Notes: generated by a model from the letters alone, not told the origin. A stretch of DNA of 48,788 nucleotides from Bacillota bacterium (GCA_023411375.1 JAEYOW010000032.1:1-48788), one strand, 5' to 3'; numbered from the stretch's first letter, positions 6,517-16,146 are shown. Translations and numbers: made by a program.

Positions 6517-8685
6517 CTATCTCCTCTTTTCTTGAACGATATGAATAAGAGCGCTGCTGAAATCTTCTTTTAGCGAAATGCTGATTCCCATATACATCAA
6601 CGTCGCTCCTGAGCAAACCTCCCCCTCGTCCGTGCGATAATAGCGGTCGGGGTTTAATCCGACCAACTTAACGCGCAAAGGAGGAACATTTGCAACGGAT
6701 AGTATCTGATATACGCACAGCAGGGCTTCAGAGCCATCCTCGCTTACAAATTGCCATGCGGCGTGGCGACCGCCCTCCGGCGACACAAGGCGGGAAAATA
6801 CACCTTTCTGCGTAAGCGGGCGAAATCTTTTTACCTGCCCAATCAGGCCGCGAATGCTCGCAAGGTCCTGCTCCGAGGCTTTCGTTAGGTCAAGTTCAAA
6901 TCCGAAGTTTCCGCTCAACGCGACATTTCCGCGCGTCTGCATGGAAATGGTCCGCTCGCACTGGTGGTTGGGAACGGCGCTTACATGCGCGCCTGCGGCG
7001 CTGATGGGATAAACCAATGATGTGCCATATTGAATGCTGAGTCTGGATATGGCGTCTGTATTATCGCTGGTCCATGTCTGCGGCATGTAGTACAGCATTC
7101 CGCCGTCGAATCGTCCGCCGCCGCCGGAACAGGACTCAAACAGCACATGGGGAAAGGCCGTCACAACGGCGTCCAGCACGCGGTAGAGTCCAAGCATATA
7201 GCGGTGCTGGGTTTCCATCTGCCGTGCCGTTTCCTGCCGCGCGGAAAAATATTCTGTCATGTTGCGGTTCATGTCCCATTTGACGTAATCAACCCGCCCG
7301 TCTTCCAGCACCTTGCAGATCGCGTCAATTACATAGTCCTGGACATCGGTGCGGCTCAGGTCCAAAATGAGCTGATTGCGTTCCCGCGTGCGCGGCCGAT
7401 CCTTGACATGGAGGCACCAGTCTGGGTGCGCCCTGTAAAGCATGCTGTCGGGCGAGATCATTTCCGGCTCCACCCATAGCCCAAACATCATCCCAAGCGC
7501 ATGAATTTTTTTCGATATTCCAGACAGGCCATCCGGGAGCTTTGCCCGGTTAACGGTCCAATCGCCCAGCGAACAGCTATCACTGTTGCGTTTGCCAAAC
7601 CATCCGTCGTCCAAAACGAACATTTCAATGCCAAGCTCGCGGGCCTTTCGTGCAATGGAAAGAAGCTTTTCCTCATTAAAATCAAAGTAGGTGGCTTCCC
7701 AGTTGTTAATGAGAATCGGCCTTTCCCTGTCACGCCAGGGCCCGCGCGCAAGCCTTTTGCGGTACAGCGCATGAAAAACGGCGGACATACCGTTTAGCCC
7801 GTTGGCGGAAAAAACCAGAAGCGCTTCCGGTGTTTGAAAATGCTCTTTCGGCTCAAGCTTCCAAGAGAATACCTGAGGATTCATGCCCATGGAAAGACGG
7901 GTGTTGTTGGCGTTGTCCACATACGCGCAACCAAGAAAACTACCGCTGTAAATCAGGTTCATCGCCCAAACGTCGCCCTGATGCTCTGTTGTCGAACGAG
8001 AACACAGGGCCATAAAAGGGTTTTCCTCATGCCCGGACGCGCCCCGTTGGCTGAAAATGCGGTATTCACCTTCGCCAACCGGCGTTCGAACAACGCCGCG
8101 TTCTCTGGCCCAGGCGCCTTTGAGGTGCACGACGTCATAGCCGTTCCCCCAAAGGGGAACGGAGGCTGCCATAACGCCCCTGAGCATTAACGGCTGGGCG
8201 CCCGTATTGATTACATACAGGCTTCTGGCAATAGCTCCGCCCGCTTCAAATATCGTATAGTCCGCTACAACCAAAAGCCCAGTCAGGCTGTCCAGAAGGT
8301 TAATTTGGAGGGTTTGCGCTTCCTCCAACTTTTCAACATAGGTGGCGGGCATACCCTCCAGCGGCAGTTTTCCGGCATGGATTTTATGACTCGTCACACG
8401 CAAATCAACAACATGATTCCCCTCGGCGTTCTGCACATCAAGGGCGGGTGTGCCATACCAGCCCATGCCGAGCGACGGCAGCTCTGACGGCTGCCAGTTG
8501 ATTGGCAGATCGAAGGAAATAAATGCAGGATAATCGTCCAGCGCCGGGCATATGGAGCCGTCTGGAACCCTTTTTCCCCAGTACAAATTCATGAGCCGCC
8601 CCTCTGCGGTAATATGCAGCACATAGCTTACATCGCCGCCTGAAAGCGTAAAGGTGTTGTGGTCCGCGTTGAAAGTAATTGCCAT
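6517..8685 (-). CDS. GH36 alpha-galactosidase
   Basis: Hydrolyses terminal alpha-1,6-galactose from raffinose-type sugars and galactomannan fragments. At 722 residues it has normal GH36 length and order: N-terminal beta-sandwich, TIM barrel, C-terminal beta domain. The nucleophile is Asp near 471 in YVKWDMNR, and the acid/base is Asp near 527 in CSGGGGRFD. INNWEATYFDFNEEK marks the barrel start. No signal peptide, so it acts on imported sugars. ATG 8685 is preferred to a TTG nine codons earlier, because AAAGGAG lies 7 bases before it. It follows the permease genes as part of one minus-strand operon. Confidence 0.95.
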   Translation of the reverse strand: MAITFNADHNTFTLSGGDVSYVLHITAEGRLMNLYWGKRVPDGSICPALDDYPAFISFDLPINWQPSELPSLGMGWYGTPALDVQNAEGNHVVDLRVTSHKIHAGKLPLEGMPATYVEKLEEAQTLQINLLDSLTGLLVVADYTIFEAGGAIARSLYVINTGAQPLMLRGVMAASVPLWGNGYDVVHLKGAWARERGVVRTPVGEGEYRIFSQRGASGHEENPFMALCSRSTTEHQGDVWAMNLIYSGSFLGCAYVDNANNTRLSMGMNPQVFSWKLEPKEHFQTPEALLVFSANGLNGMSAVFHALYRKRLARGPWRDRERPILINNWEATYFDFNEEKLLSIARKARELGIEMFVLDDGWFGKRNSDSCSLGDWTVNRAKLPDGLSGISKKIHALGMMFGLWVEPEMISPDSMLYRAHPDWCLHVKDRPRTRERNQLILDLSRTDVQDYVIDAICKVLEDGRVDYVKWDMNRNMTEYFSARQETARQMETQHRYMLGLYRVLDAVVTAFPHVLFESCSGGGGRFDGGMLYYMPQTWTSDNTDAISRLSIQYGTSLVYPISAAGAHVSAVPNHQCERTISMQTRGNVALSGNFGFELDLTKASEQDLASIRGLIGQVKRFRPLTQKGVFSRLVSPEGGRHAAWQFVSEDGSEALLCVYQILSVANVPPLRVKLVGLNPDRYYRTDEGEVCSGATLMYMGISISLKEDFSSALIHIVQEKRR

Positions 8686-8708
8686 GGAAATAGCTCCTTT
8701 GTCGGATA

Positions 8709-9545
8709 TCAACCCTTGATGCCTGTGACTGCGATTCCTTCAATAAATTGCTTTTGAAACATCAGATAAACAATAATCACGGGCACAACGGAAATGGAGG
8801 CCGCCGCAAAGATACCGCCGTTGTTGTTGAAATACTGGCCGTTGAACAGCGACAGGCCAACGGGCAAGGTATATTTGCTCATGCTTTGCAACATTAGGAA
8901 AGGCCACAGATAGTCGTCCCATACCCACAGAAATTGAAAGATTCCAAGCGCGGACAGCGCGGCGCTCACATTTGGAAGAACAATTTTATGGAAGACAGTA
9001 AATTCTCCAGCGCCATCCATTCGGGCGGCTTCTATCAGATCGTTTGGAATTGAACCTATGAACTGCCGCATCATGTAGATGCCAAAGGTAGAGAACATGG
9101 AAGGGACGATAAGGGAGGCGTATTCGCCCACCCAGCCAAACCAGGTCATCAGCTGGTATTGCGGTACAAGCGTTACAGGCCACGGAATCATCATTGTAGC
9201 CAGAACGAACAGGAATAGCGCCTCCCTGCCCCTGAAGTGTATTTTGGAAAACACATACCCGAAAAACACGCTTGAATAAAGGATAATACTCGTCTTGGCG
9301 AGGGTGAGCCAGACGCTGTTTAGGAAGAAACGGGCAAAGTGATTTTCGTTGAGTACCAATTGATAGTTGCTCAACGTCGGGGCTGCGGGTAAAAAAGTTG
9401 GCGGCAACCTGATGATTTCCTGATTGAACTTAAATGAGCTCAAAATCATATAAAGAAATGGGTATAGCATGACAAGGGCGCCGATACACAAAACGAGCAG
9501 TATGAGCACATTCCAGCAAACGGGTTTTTTGATTTTTCTAATCAT
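8709..9545 (-). CDS. Sugar ABC transporter permease, MalG/MsmG type
   Basis: The second of two membrane subunits of a CUT1-type sugar importer. It has about six membrane helices and the EAA loop LIEAARMDGAGEFTVFHKIVLP, which contacts the ATPase. Its ATG at 9545 overlaps the stop of the preceding permease gene by 8 bases, so translation is probably coupled. An alternative GTG at 9566 lacks family support. The C-terminal GIAVTGIKG motif is typical for this family. No ATPase is encoded nearby. Confidence 0.92.
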   Translation of the reverse strand: MIRKIKKPVCWNVLILLVLCIGALVMLYPFLYMILSSFKFNQEIIRLPPTFLPAAPTLSNYQLVLNENHFARFFLNSVWLTLAKTSIILYSSVFFGYVFSKIHFRGREALFLFVLATMMIPWPVTLVPQYQLMTWFGWVGEYASLIVPSMFSTFGIYMMRQFIGSIPNDLIEAARMDGAGEFTVFHKIVLPNVSAALSALGIFQFLWVWDDYLWPFLMLQSMSKYTLPVGLSLFNGQYFNNNGGIFAAASISVVPVIIVYLMFQKQFIEGIAVTGIKG

Positions 9546-10455
9546 GGCCCTGCCCCTCCCCAGCACGTTTGACTTTCAGCTGCAGCAAAGAAAACGCAAG
9601 AATTACCGCAAAAAGAACAAACGCGATTGCGGACGCCCGGCCAAAACGGTTTTTGTCAAAGGCCTCCTGATACAGGTAATACACCATCGTATAGGTTGCC
9701 TTTCCAGGTCCGCCCTTTGTCATTAAATCAATCTGGGTAAAGGTTTGGCAGAAGGTGACGAATGATGTAAGCAGAATAAACTGGGTGGTGTTTTTCAGCA
9801 AAGGCAGCGTAATGTGCATGAATGCCTGCGGACGTGTACAGCCATCAATATCCGCGGCTTCGTACAGCGTTCCCGGAATGCCGGTGAGCCCCGCCATGTA
9901 CATCACCATAGCGTAGCCCGTTTCCTTCCAGATGGTCATCAGCATAATACAGTACAGCGCCTGATTCGGGTCCTTGAGGAATCGCTGAGAGGCAAAGCCC
10001 AGCACGCCAAGGTAATAGTTGATCGGGCCATTGGACGGTTCATACATCCATTTCCAAATCATGGAGACCGCTACGGTAGAGGTGATAACGGGTATGAAAT
10101 ATATGGTTCTAAATAGCGCTTTGCCCTTGCATAGGCTATCGATCAACACGGCAAAAAAAAGTCCGAACGCGGTTCTTGCCAGCGTGACGATTACGGTAAA
10201 GAGCAACGTATTTTGAAGCGCCAGCCCCATCGTGGATTGCTCAAAAATTTTTTGATAGTTTTCCAGCCCAATAAAGGAAAAAATGCGTTTTGCCGGCATC
10301 CAGTTGAAAAAGCTGCCCACAAAGGCATAGCCGATTGGAAAGACGAAGAAAACAGAATAGTACAGGATAATGGCGCTAACCGAAATAACCACCATTACCC
10401 GCTGACTTTGATTAAGGCGGTTCACGCCAAAGCTTCGTTTATCCATCTGTTCCAT
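9538..10455 (-). CDS. Sugar ABC transporter permease, MalF/UgpA type
   Basis: The first membrane subunit of the same importer, about 305 residues with six predicted helices and an EAA loop (LYEAADIDGCTRPQAFMHITLPLL). ATG at 10455 is preferred over a GTG four codons earlier, since the AAGGGAG ribosome site overlaps the GTG. It lies downstream of the binding-protein gene, with a terminator-like hairpin between them that should lower its expression. It pairs with the MalG-type subunit whose start overlaps its stop. Confidence 0.92.
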   Translation of the reverse strand: MEQMDKRSFGVNRLNQSQRVMVVISVSAIILYYSVFFVFPIGYAFVGSFFNWMPAKRIFSFIGLENYQKIFEQSTMGLALQNTLLFTVIVTLARTAFGLFFAVLIDSLCKGKALFRTIYFIPVITSTVAVSMIWKWMYEPSNGPINYYLGVLGFASQRFLKDPNQALYCIMLMTIWKETGYAMVMYMAGLTGIPGTLYEAADIDGCTRPQAFMHITLPLLKNTTQFILLTSFVTFCQTFTQIDLMTKGGPGKATYTMVYYLYQEAFDKNRFGRASAIAFVLFAVILAFSLLQLKVKRAGEGQGHD

Positions 10456-10476
10456 GGGAACGTTCACTCCCTTGCA

Positions 10477-10511
10477 GAAAAAAGGGCGCGCTGCCTTTGA
10501 GGCGGCGCGCC
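10477..10511 (-). terminator. Attenuator-type terminator after the binding-protein gene
   Basis: On the minus strand a 12-base GC-rich stem (GGCGCGCCGCCT / AGGCAGCGCGCC, one mismatch) with a 3-base loop is followed by CTTTTTT. It lies between the binding-protein gene and the permeases of one operon. Partial read-through would give more binding protein than permease. Confidence 0.75.
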
Positions 10512-10521
10512 TATTAGTGAT

Positions 10522-11883
10522 TTAGAAGGCCAATTCGTCCGCGTGAGGATATTTGTTTTCAATTGATTCAAACCCCGTTACATCCAGCGCGTCGACGATT
10601 TCCTCCTTGCAAGCCCCCATAGCTTCGTCAATATCCATATGATTGAGCATCACTTCGTCATAGAAATACTTTTTCAGGGCGGAGGAGTAGGATTCGGGAT
10701 AAGCGCCCGGATAGATCAGGCGGTCCATGTGGCGGGCTGTGGTGCCCAGCACGATATCGCTTTGTACCTCCGCGTTATCAAGCAGGCACTTCTTGGTGGG
10801 CGTGCCGTACATCATAAGGCTGAAATCCAGCACGAAGTGATCGTTCGCCAGCAGGAAGCAGAGAAAATCATTGATGACCGCGTATTCGGCATCCGAAACG
10901 CTTGCGTTGATAGCGGGAGCGACCTCTATATTGTAACGGTCGTAGGCGGGAGGCGTTTGGCCGTCAACGCTGGGCAGCATGAAGAAGCTGTAGCCCATAT
11001 CCGGGGCGTTCTGTTTCATCCAGTTGCCAAACCACGTGCCGATATAGGTCATGGCGGAGGTCCCCTGAGAGAAACTGAGGATGCTCATAGGCAGTTCCAC
11101 GGACCCGGCGTTTTCTACCTCATACAGATCCTTTAGCCACTGGACGGTGGCCTTGAAACCATCATTGAATACAGGAGTCCTGCCATCGGCGGCAAACATT
11201 GGGATTCCCTTGTGATAGTTAAGCGCCGTGATCAGGTACTCCATGCTCATCTCGTTATAGTTGAAGCCCGCGACCGCAACTTTTCCGGAGCTGTCGTACT
11301 GGGTCAGTTTTTTGGCGACCTGTGCCAGTTCATCCCAGGTTTTAGGAATGTCATCGTCGTTAAGCCCGGCATCCGCCCACATCTGCGTATTGTAGAATAC
11401 ACCGCAGCTCATTACGGCCAATCCGGCATAGTATAGGTTTCCACCGTACAGGCATTCGTCAACCGCGATGAAATCCTCGCCAAGCGCGTCCAACGGAATG
11501 ATTTCAGGGTCATAGGGCTTCAAATTTGCCATGAACTGGTCGATATAAGAATTGTGCATGTGGAACAGCTGAGGGCCCGTACCGCTGGGCAGCGCCATGC
11601 CAAGCTTTTGGAAATGATCTGCATTGGAGCCTTGGGTTAGGTTGAATTTGATGTTGGGATGAAGAGCGGTGTAAGCATCGCACCACTTTTGATAGATTTC
11701 AGCAACTTCTACCTGTACCCAGAACTCCAGCGTCATTTCGTCGCCATTGTTGACCTGTGCGTTTACATCATACGTCAGTTTGCCGGTATTGACAAACCCC
11801 TCCCGGCCACTCTCCGCCGCCGCTCCTCCCGCGAGGCTCACAAGCACAACCATGCTAAGAATGATCGACAAAACCTTCTTCAT
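10522..11883 (-). CDS. Extracellular sugar-binding protein, CUT1 family
   Basis: A 453-residue solute-binding protein for the sugar importer, most likely for alpha-galactosides given the GH36 neighbour. The signal peptide MKKVLSIILSMVVLVSLAGG ends near AAAESG; there is no lipobox cysteine, so it is either released or anchored otherwise. The mature part has a SBP_bac-type fold (EFWVQVEVAEIYQKWCDAY near its N-terminus). ATG 11883 follows AAAGGGAGG by 8 bases; longer in-frame starts would remove the signal peptide from the N-terminus. It is the first gene of the operon, divergent from the AraC gene. Confidence 0.9.
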   Translation of the reverse strand: MKKVLSIILSMVVLVSLAGGAAAESGREGFVNTGKLTYDVNAQVNNGDEMTLEFWVQVEVAEIYQKWCDAYTALHPNIKFNLTQGSNADHFQKLGMALPSGTGPQLFHMHNSYIDQFMANLKPYDPEIIPLDALGEDFIAVDECLYGGNLYYAGLAVMSCGVFYNTQMWADAGLNDDDIPKTWDELAQVAKKLTQYDSSGKVAVAGFNYNEMSMEYLITALNYHKGIPMFAADGRTPVFNDGFKATVQWLKDLYEVENAGSVELPMSILSFSQGTSAMTYIGTWFGNWMKQNAPDMGYSFFMLPSVDGQTPPAYDRYNIEVAPAINASVSDAEYAVINDFLCFLLANDHFVLDFSLMMYGTPTKKCLLDNAEVQSDIVLGTTARHMDRLIYPGAYPESYSSALKKYFYDEVMLNHMDIDEAMGACKEEIVDALDVTGFESIENKYPHADELAF

Positions 11884-11931
11884 GCAGAAATCCTCCCTTT
11901 TCGTTGTGCAATTCCTGTGCACTTTTACTTG

Positions 11932-11960
11932 ATTATAGATGAACGGCGCCGATAATGAAA
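11932..11960 (-). promoter_or_regulatory. Putative promoter of the alpha-galactoside operon
   Basis: On the minus strand TATAAT (11932-11937) is preceded by a weak -35 TTTCAT (11955-11960) at 17 bases. A poor -35 with a perfect -10 fits a promoter needing an activator, and the AraC-type regulator is divergently encoded. Confidence 0.45.
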
Positions 11961-11991
11961 TAAATAACTTCTGCACAATATTATAAAAATC

Positions 11992-12021
11992 TTGCATCGG
12001 AATTGCCCGTCACGGTATAAT
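11992..12021 (+). promoter_or_regulatory. Putative promoter of the AraC regulator gene
   Basis: TTGCAT (11992-11997) and TATAAT (12016-12021) are separated by 18 bases, 32 bases before the start codon. The promoter is back-to-back with that of the sugar operon. Confidence 0.55.
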
Positions 12022-12052
12022 GAATCAAAAATGAAAACTGTTCGAGGAGGAA

Positions 12053-12913
12053 ATGTATGAAATGGGCTTCACTAACGACGTGGTTCATCTCAAAAGAAAC
12101 CATACCGCGGCCCAAAACGGCATTGCTATCGATCATATTGGCCATGTGCGGCATGTGCCGGGCGCCAATACCCCCATGGATATCCGCAACCATCATATTT
12201 TACATTACATTACAAGTGGGAAGGGCACCTTTACCTGCGCGGGCAGGGAATTTAACCTGCGTGCAGGCGATGTTTACCTGTTTCCCAAAAACCTGAACGT
12301 ATCCTATAAAGCGGATGAAGCGGATCCATGGACGATCTATTACGTTGGCTTTTATGGCGAGCAGGACGATTGCTGTGCGAATCTTCTTGGCTTATCCAGG
12401 GAGCACATTGCGCTTCACGGCGTGCCGCCCGACAGGGTAATCTCATATTATAAAAATATGCTTGAGGCGGCACATGAGCCGGACGCGTCCATGACCTCCC
12501 TGATTGGGTGGTTTTATCTGATCATCGGAGAATTGCTTCACTATTGCAATGTCAACAACGATACGGTCGAATCTCTCGACCTTTTCCATTCCGTTGCAAA
12601 CTACATTCAGGCAAATATTTCCAGATCGTTGCAAATCAGAGACATCGCTTTGATCTTCCACATCAGCCAGTCACAGATGTACCGTATTTTCCGTGACGCC
12701 TGTGGGCTTTCTCCTCAACAGTACTACGAAAAAGCACGCATCAATTACGCATGCACACTCATTTATCAATCGAATTTATCCTACAAGGAGATCAGCCAGC
12801 TTTGCGGTTACGAATATGAATCCCATTTTTATAAATCGTTTAAAAAAATTATGGATACTACGCCTGCCCAGTATAGAAAGCAACGGATACTATATAAAGA
12901 TCGTACCACGTAA
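12053..12913 (+). CDS. AraC family regulator of the alpha-galactoside operon
   Basis: A 286-residue regulator with an N-terminal cupin sugar-binding domain (YITSGKGTFTCAGREFNLRAGDVYLFPKNL, residues about 50-80) and a C-terminal AraC double helix-turn-helix (LQIRDIALIFHISQSQMYRIFRDACG and SYKEISQLCGYEYESHFYKSFKK). The start is uncertain: AGGAGG lies only 2 bases before ATG 12053, and ATG 12062 would have better spacing. It is divergent from the binding-protein, permease, GH36 and SGNH genes and probably activates them when an alpha-galactoside is bound. Confidence 0.9.
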   Translation: MYEMGFTNDVVHLKRNHTAAQNGIAIDHIGHVRHVPGANTPMDIRNHHILHYITSGKGTFTCAGREFNLRAGDVYLFPKNLNVSYKADEADPWTIYYVGFYGEQDDCCANLLGLSREHIALHGVPPDRVISYYKNMLEAAHEPDASMTSLIGWFYLIIGELLHYCNVNNDTVESLDLFHSVANYIQANISRSLQIRDIALIFHISQSQMYRIFRDACGLSPQQYYEKARINYACTLIYQSNLSYKEISQLCGYEYESHFYKSFKKIMDTTPAQYRKQRILYKDRTT

Positions 12914-13114
12914 AATGCCGTTTTTCCATTACGGTAAACCGCCGCACTCAGTTTTACAGGTCCAACTATTGCCATTTTAAAAGCCGCATGATACCATAAG
13001 ACACGGTTTCAACCTCCGCACTTGTGATTATTGGCTGCAACAAACGGCGAAGCCATGCCGTTTGCATTGAGGGACATCTTTTCACCTCCAGGACGCTTTT
13101 GAAGGAGGCGCTTT

Positions 13115-14965
13115 ATGACCTGTACAAAACGCCGTTTGCTACAAAGGATAATCGCCGTGGCGATATTGTTGATGCTGCCCCTGAACCTGTCCGGCGGGCT
13201 CGCCGACGCGGGCGCGCCCGCGGGAATTACGCAGGCAAAGGAGCGCAGCCAAACTGTACGCGTCTATTTGAGCCGCATTGGTATTACCGACCGGATGGAT
13301 TTGACACTGGACGGGCCGTATGCGCTGCATATTGGCGACGAAACAGTAATGCGCTTTACACAGGGAAGCGAGCTTGCCGTGCTGCTCAAGGGCGGCAGCC
13401 TGTATGTGTATTATCAGGGCATGAGCGTAAACGCCGGGCAGGAGATCAGCCTGACGCGTTACGCCGGCACAGGGGAAGGAAAGAACGGCTTCCGCCTGAC
13501 CAACTATCCCGCCCTGTACATGGGTGATTTGAGGCTTTCGGTCGTGGAAGAAAAAATTCGTCCGATTCTTTCCATCCATGTGGAGGATTACCTGCTGGGC
13601 GTAGTGCCGTATGAGATGAGCAACGGCTTTCCGCTGGAAGCGCTTAAGGCGCAGGCCGTCGCGGCGCGCACCTATGCGCTGCGCAAGCAGAATCCGAAGA
13701 ACGAATACGACGTTGTGGACACCACCAACGATCAGGTATTTAAAGGCTATCAGCCGGGTTCGGAGCAGGTGGAGCAGGCTGTTCGGGAAACACGGGGCGT
13801 GTGCGGCTTTTACAAGGGAGAACTGGCGCAATGCTACTATTCCGCCAGTAACGGCGGGCAGATGGAGCGGGTCGCAACCGTATGGCCTACCGACGAGGAT
13901 TTCGGTTACTATGTTTTCGGACAGGACGAGTATGATGTAGAAAACCCGGCCAGCGTTGTTCGAAGCTTTGTGATTGAGAAAAAATATGCTGAGGGGAATA
14001 ACGCTCCCTACGCGCTTCGTAAGCTGCTCGCGCAGGAACTCGCGCAGGAGCTTGTAAAGCGCGGGTACGACCCGGCGGCGGAAAGCGTGCGTGTGGACGA
14101 GGTGAGCGCGCTTGGCGTGGATACGCCCAAGGGCGACGAAGGTTCCAGGCTGATGACGACTTTCCGGTTTTCAGTAAAAATCAGCGGACGCACGCGTACC
14201 GACAGGGCGCCGGCATCGGTTGAGGATATGGATACGGAAGAGGTCAGCCTGTTCGCGGTTGAGGAAACGCCTAGGGCTTCGGCCACTCCTTCGCCTTTTT
14301 CCGAGCCCGGCGCGACGATTACGCCAACCCCATCGCCAAGCCCCACCCCTGAACCTATCTATGGAAAGTTTACCCCGATTGAGGAAAGCTTTGCGTTGGA
14401 GCTGCCGATTTTTCCCACGGTGGAAAAGGCGCTTTCAATGGATATCAGCGGAAATTACGATAACGAGATATGGTCGGTCGTGGAGACGGATAGCGCCTAT
14501 ACCATCGAGGCGCGGCGCTACGGCCACGGTATTGGCATGAGCCAGCGGGGCGCGCAGTGGATGGCGGGCCGTTATGCAAAATCCTTCCAGGAAATTCTGA
14601 AGTTTTATTATCCCGGCCTTGAGCTGATGCAATATCCTGAAAACGATATCGCTCTGCCTGCGGAGGAGGCGGAGCTGGCGGCCACGGCTGGCCCCGCGCC
14701 CTCGCCAACCCCGCGTCCCACCTTAATGCCGGCCACCATGGAGGCCGCGGGTGGGCAATGGTATGCGCTGGTGACGGGCATTGACGACGACAGCTCCCTG
14801 AACCTTCGCGCAACGCCCGAGCTCAACGGCGAGATTGTGATGAGATTGTATAAAAACCAGCGGCTGCTTGTATTGGAACGCTGCCAGGAAGAAGGCTGGG
14901 TGAAGGTAAAGACCGATGTGGCCGAGGGATATGTGGTTGAGAAATACCTCACTACCGAGGATTGA
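13115..14965 (+). CDS. SpoIID/LytB-type lytic protein with SH3b domain
   Basis: A 616-residue exported protein. After a signal peptide or anchor (about residues 8-31), it carries a SpoIID region (HVEDYLLGVVPYEMSNGFPLEALKAQAVAARTYAL, from about 152). A Pro/Thr/Ser linker follows near 388-415. The second SpoIID block (RYGHGIGMSQRGAQWMAGRYA, near 467) comes next, then a second linker and a C-terminal SH3b domain (about 548-614). SpoIID cuts glycan strands lacking side peptides. The SH3b and long linkers differ from plain SpoIID, so a wall-remodelling role in vegetative cells is as likely as sporulation. GAAGGAGG lies 7 bases before ATG 13115. Confidence 0.88.
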   Translation: MTCTKRRLLQRIIAVAILLMLPLNLSGGLADAGAPAGITQAKERSQTVRVYLSRIGITDRMDLTLDGPYALHIGDETVMRFTQGSELAVLLKGGSLYVYYQGMSVNAGQEISLTRYAGTGEGKNGFRLTNYPALYMGDLRLSVVEEKIRPILSIHVEDYLLGVVPYEMSNGFPLEALKAQAVAARTYALRKQNPKNEYDVVDTTNDQVFKGYQPGSEQVEQAVRETRGVCGFYKGELAQCYYSASNGGQMERVATVWPTDEDFGYYVFGQDEYDVENPASVVRSFVIEKKYAEGNNAPYALRKLLAQELAQELVKRGYDPAAESVRVDEVSALGVDTPKGDEGSRLMTTFRFSVKISGRTRTDRAPASVEDMDTEEVSLFAVEETPRASATPSPFSEPGATITPTPSPSPTPEPIYGKFTPIEESFALELPIFPTVEKALSMDISGNYDNEIWSVVETDSAYTIEARRYGHGIGMSQRGAQWMAGRYAKSFQEILKFYYPGLELMQYPENDIALPAEEAELAATAGPAPSPTPRPTLMPATMEAAGGQWYALVTGIDDDSSLNLRATPELNGEIVMRLYKNQRLLVLERCQEEGWVKVKTDVAEGYVVEKYLTTED

Positions 14966-15108
14966 ACGACTGAAAGCCTGATAATATAGACAATATCAGC
15001 GAAAAACTTTCGAAAATCCACCCGGGGGACTATCGGATTTCCGCGATAAGAGGTATAATGAAAGCACATGCAAAAGACATGTAAGAAAAGGGCGCATGCC
15101 TTTGAGAA

Positions 15109-16146
15109 ATGCGGGTGATTGAAATACCTGTCACTATCAGGGATGTTTCAGAAAAATGCGGACTTTCCGTCTCTACCGTCAGCAAGGCGCTAAACCATTA
15201 CAGCGATATCAGCGAGGAAACGCGCAGGCGCGTTTTGGAGACCGCGCGGGCGATCGGCTACCATCCCAACGCCTTGGCGCGCGCGTTGAAAACCAACCGG
15301 TCCTTTAATCTCGGAGTGCTGTTTGTGGACGATTTCGGCAGCGGACTGACACATCCGTTTTTTTCGGCCGTCTTGGACAGCTTTAAGTCCGCCGCGGAAA
15401 AAAAAGGGTATGATATCACATTTATCAACCATAACCTCGGGCAGAGCAAAATGACCTTTCTGGAGCACTGCCAATACCGCAACGTGGACGGAGTTTGCCT
15501 TGCGTGCATCGATTTTTATTCGACTGAAATCGCCGAGCTGATGCGCCAGAGCCTGCCCGCCGTTACCATCGACCATTCATTTAACAACCGAAGCTGCGTG
15601 ATCAGCGATAACGTCGGGGGCATGGAAATGCTCGTGGACTATGCCGCCGGGCTGGGACACAGGCAAATCGCCTACGTGCACGGCAAGCAGAGCTCAGTCA
15701 CCGACAACCGGCTGACCGGCTTTTACCGCGCCATGAAGGCCAACGGCATGCAATCGCGCGCCGAGTATCTGGAAGAGGCGGATTATCAGGACCCGCACAA
15801 ATGCTATCAGGCTGTAAAAAAACTGCTGAAGCTGAAAAACCGCCCGACCTGTATTTTTGTGCCCGACGACCTTGCGGCGTTTGGCGGGCTGGACGCCATC
15901 CGGGATGCGGGCCTTCGCGTGGGGGAGGATGTCTCGCTGGCGGGCTACGACGGGCACAGGCTGATGCAGCTCATGCGCCCAAAGCTGACGACCATTCGGC
16001 AGGATACGATGGCGATTGGTGAAAAGGCCGCCGTCGCCCTGATAGAAAGTATTGAGGAGCCGATGACCGCGGGGGTGCAGACCATCGTGGTAAAGGGCGA
16101 GCTGCTGCATGGCGATACGATGCGCGCCGCCCGTCAGGCAGAATAG
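15109..16146 (+). CDS. LacI family transcriptional regulator
   Basis: A 345-residue repressor with an N-terminal LacI helix-turn-helix (TIRDVSEKCGLSVSTVSKALNHYSDIS) and hinge (ALARALKTNRS), then a type I periplasmic-binding-protein-like sugar domain. A perfect TATAAT lies at 15054-15059 upstream without a good -35. The start is uncertain: no clear ribosome site precedes ATG 15109, and GTG 15115 is an alternative. No sugar genes lie beside it; its neighbours are the SpoIID protein and an envelope cluster, so its target may be elsewhere. Confidence 0.88.
   Translation: MRVIEIPVTIRDVSEKCGLSVSTVSKALNHYSDISEETRRRVLETARAIGYHPNALARALKTNRSFNLGVLFVDDFGSGLTHPFFSAVLDSFKSAAEKKGYDITFINHNLGQSKMTFLEHCQYRNVDGVCLACIDFYSTEIAELMRQSLPAVTIDHSFNNRSCVISDNVGGMEMLVDYAAGLGHRQIAYVHGKQSSVTDNRLTGFYRAMKANGMQSRAEYLEEADYQDPHKCYQAVKKLLKLKNRPTCIFVPDDLAAFGGLDAIRDAGLRVGEDVSLAGYDGHRLMQLMRPKLTTIRQDTMAIGEKAAVALIESIEEPMTAGVQTIVVKGELLHGDTMRAARQAE

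Noticed and set aside
13041..13064. CAAACGGC/GCCGTTTG hairpin before the SpoIID gene
   Set aside because: Perfect 8-base arms but no T run on either side; too weak to call a terminator or operator alone.
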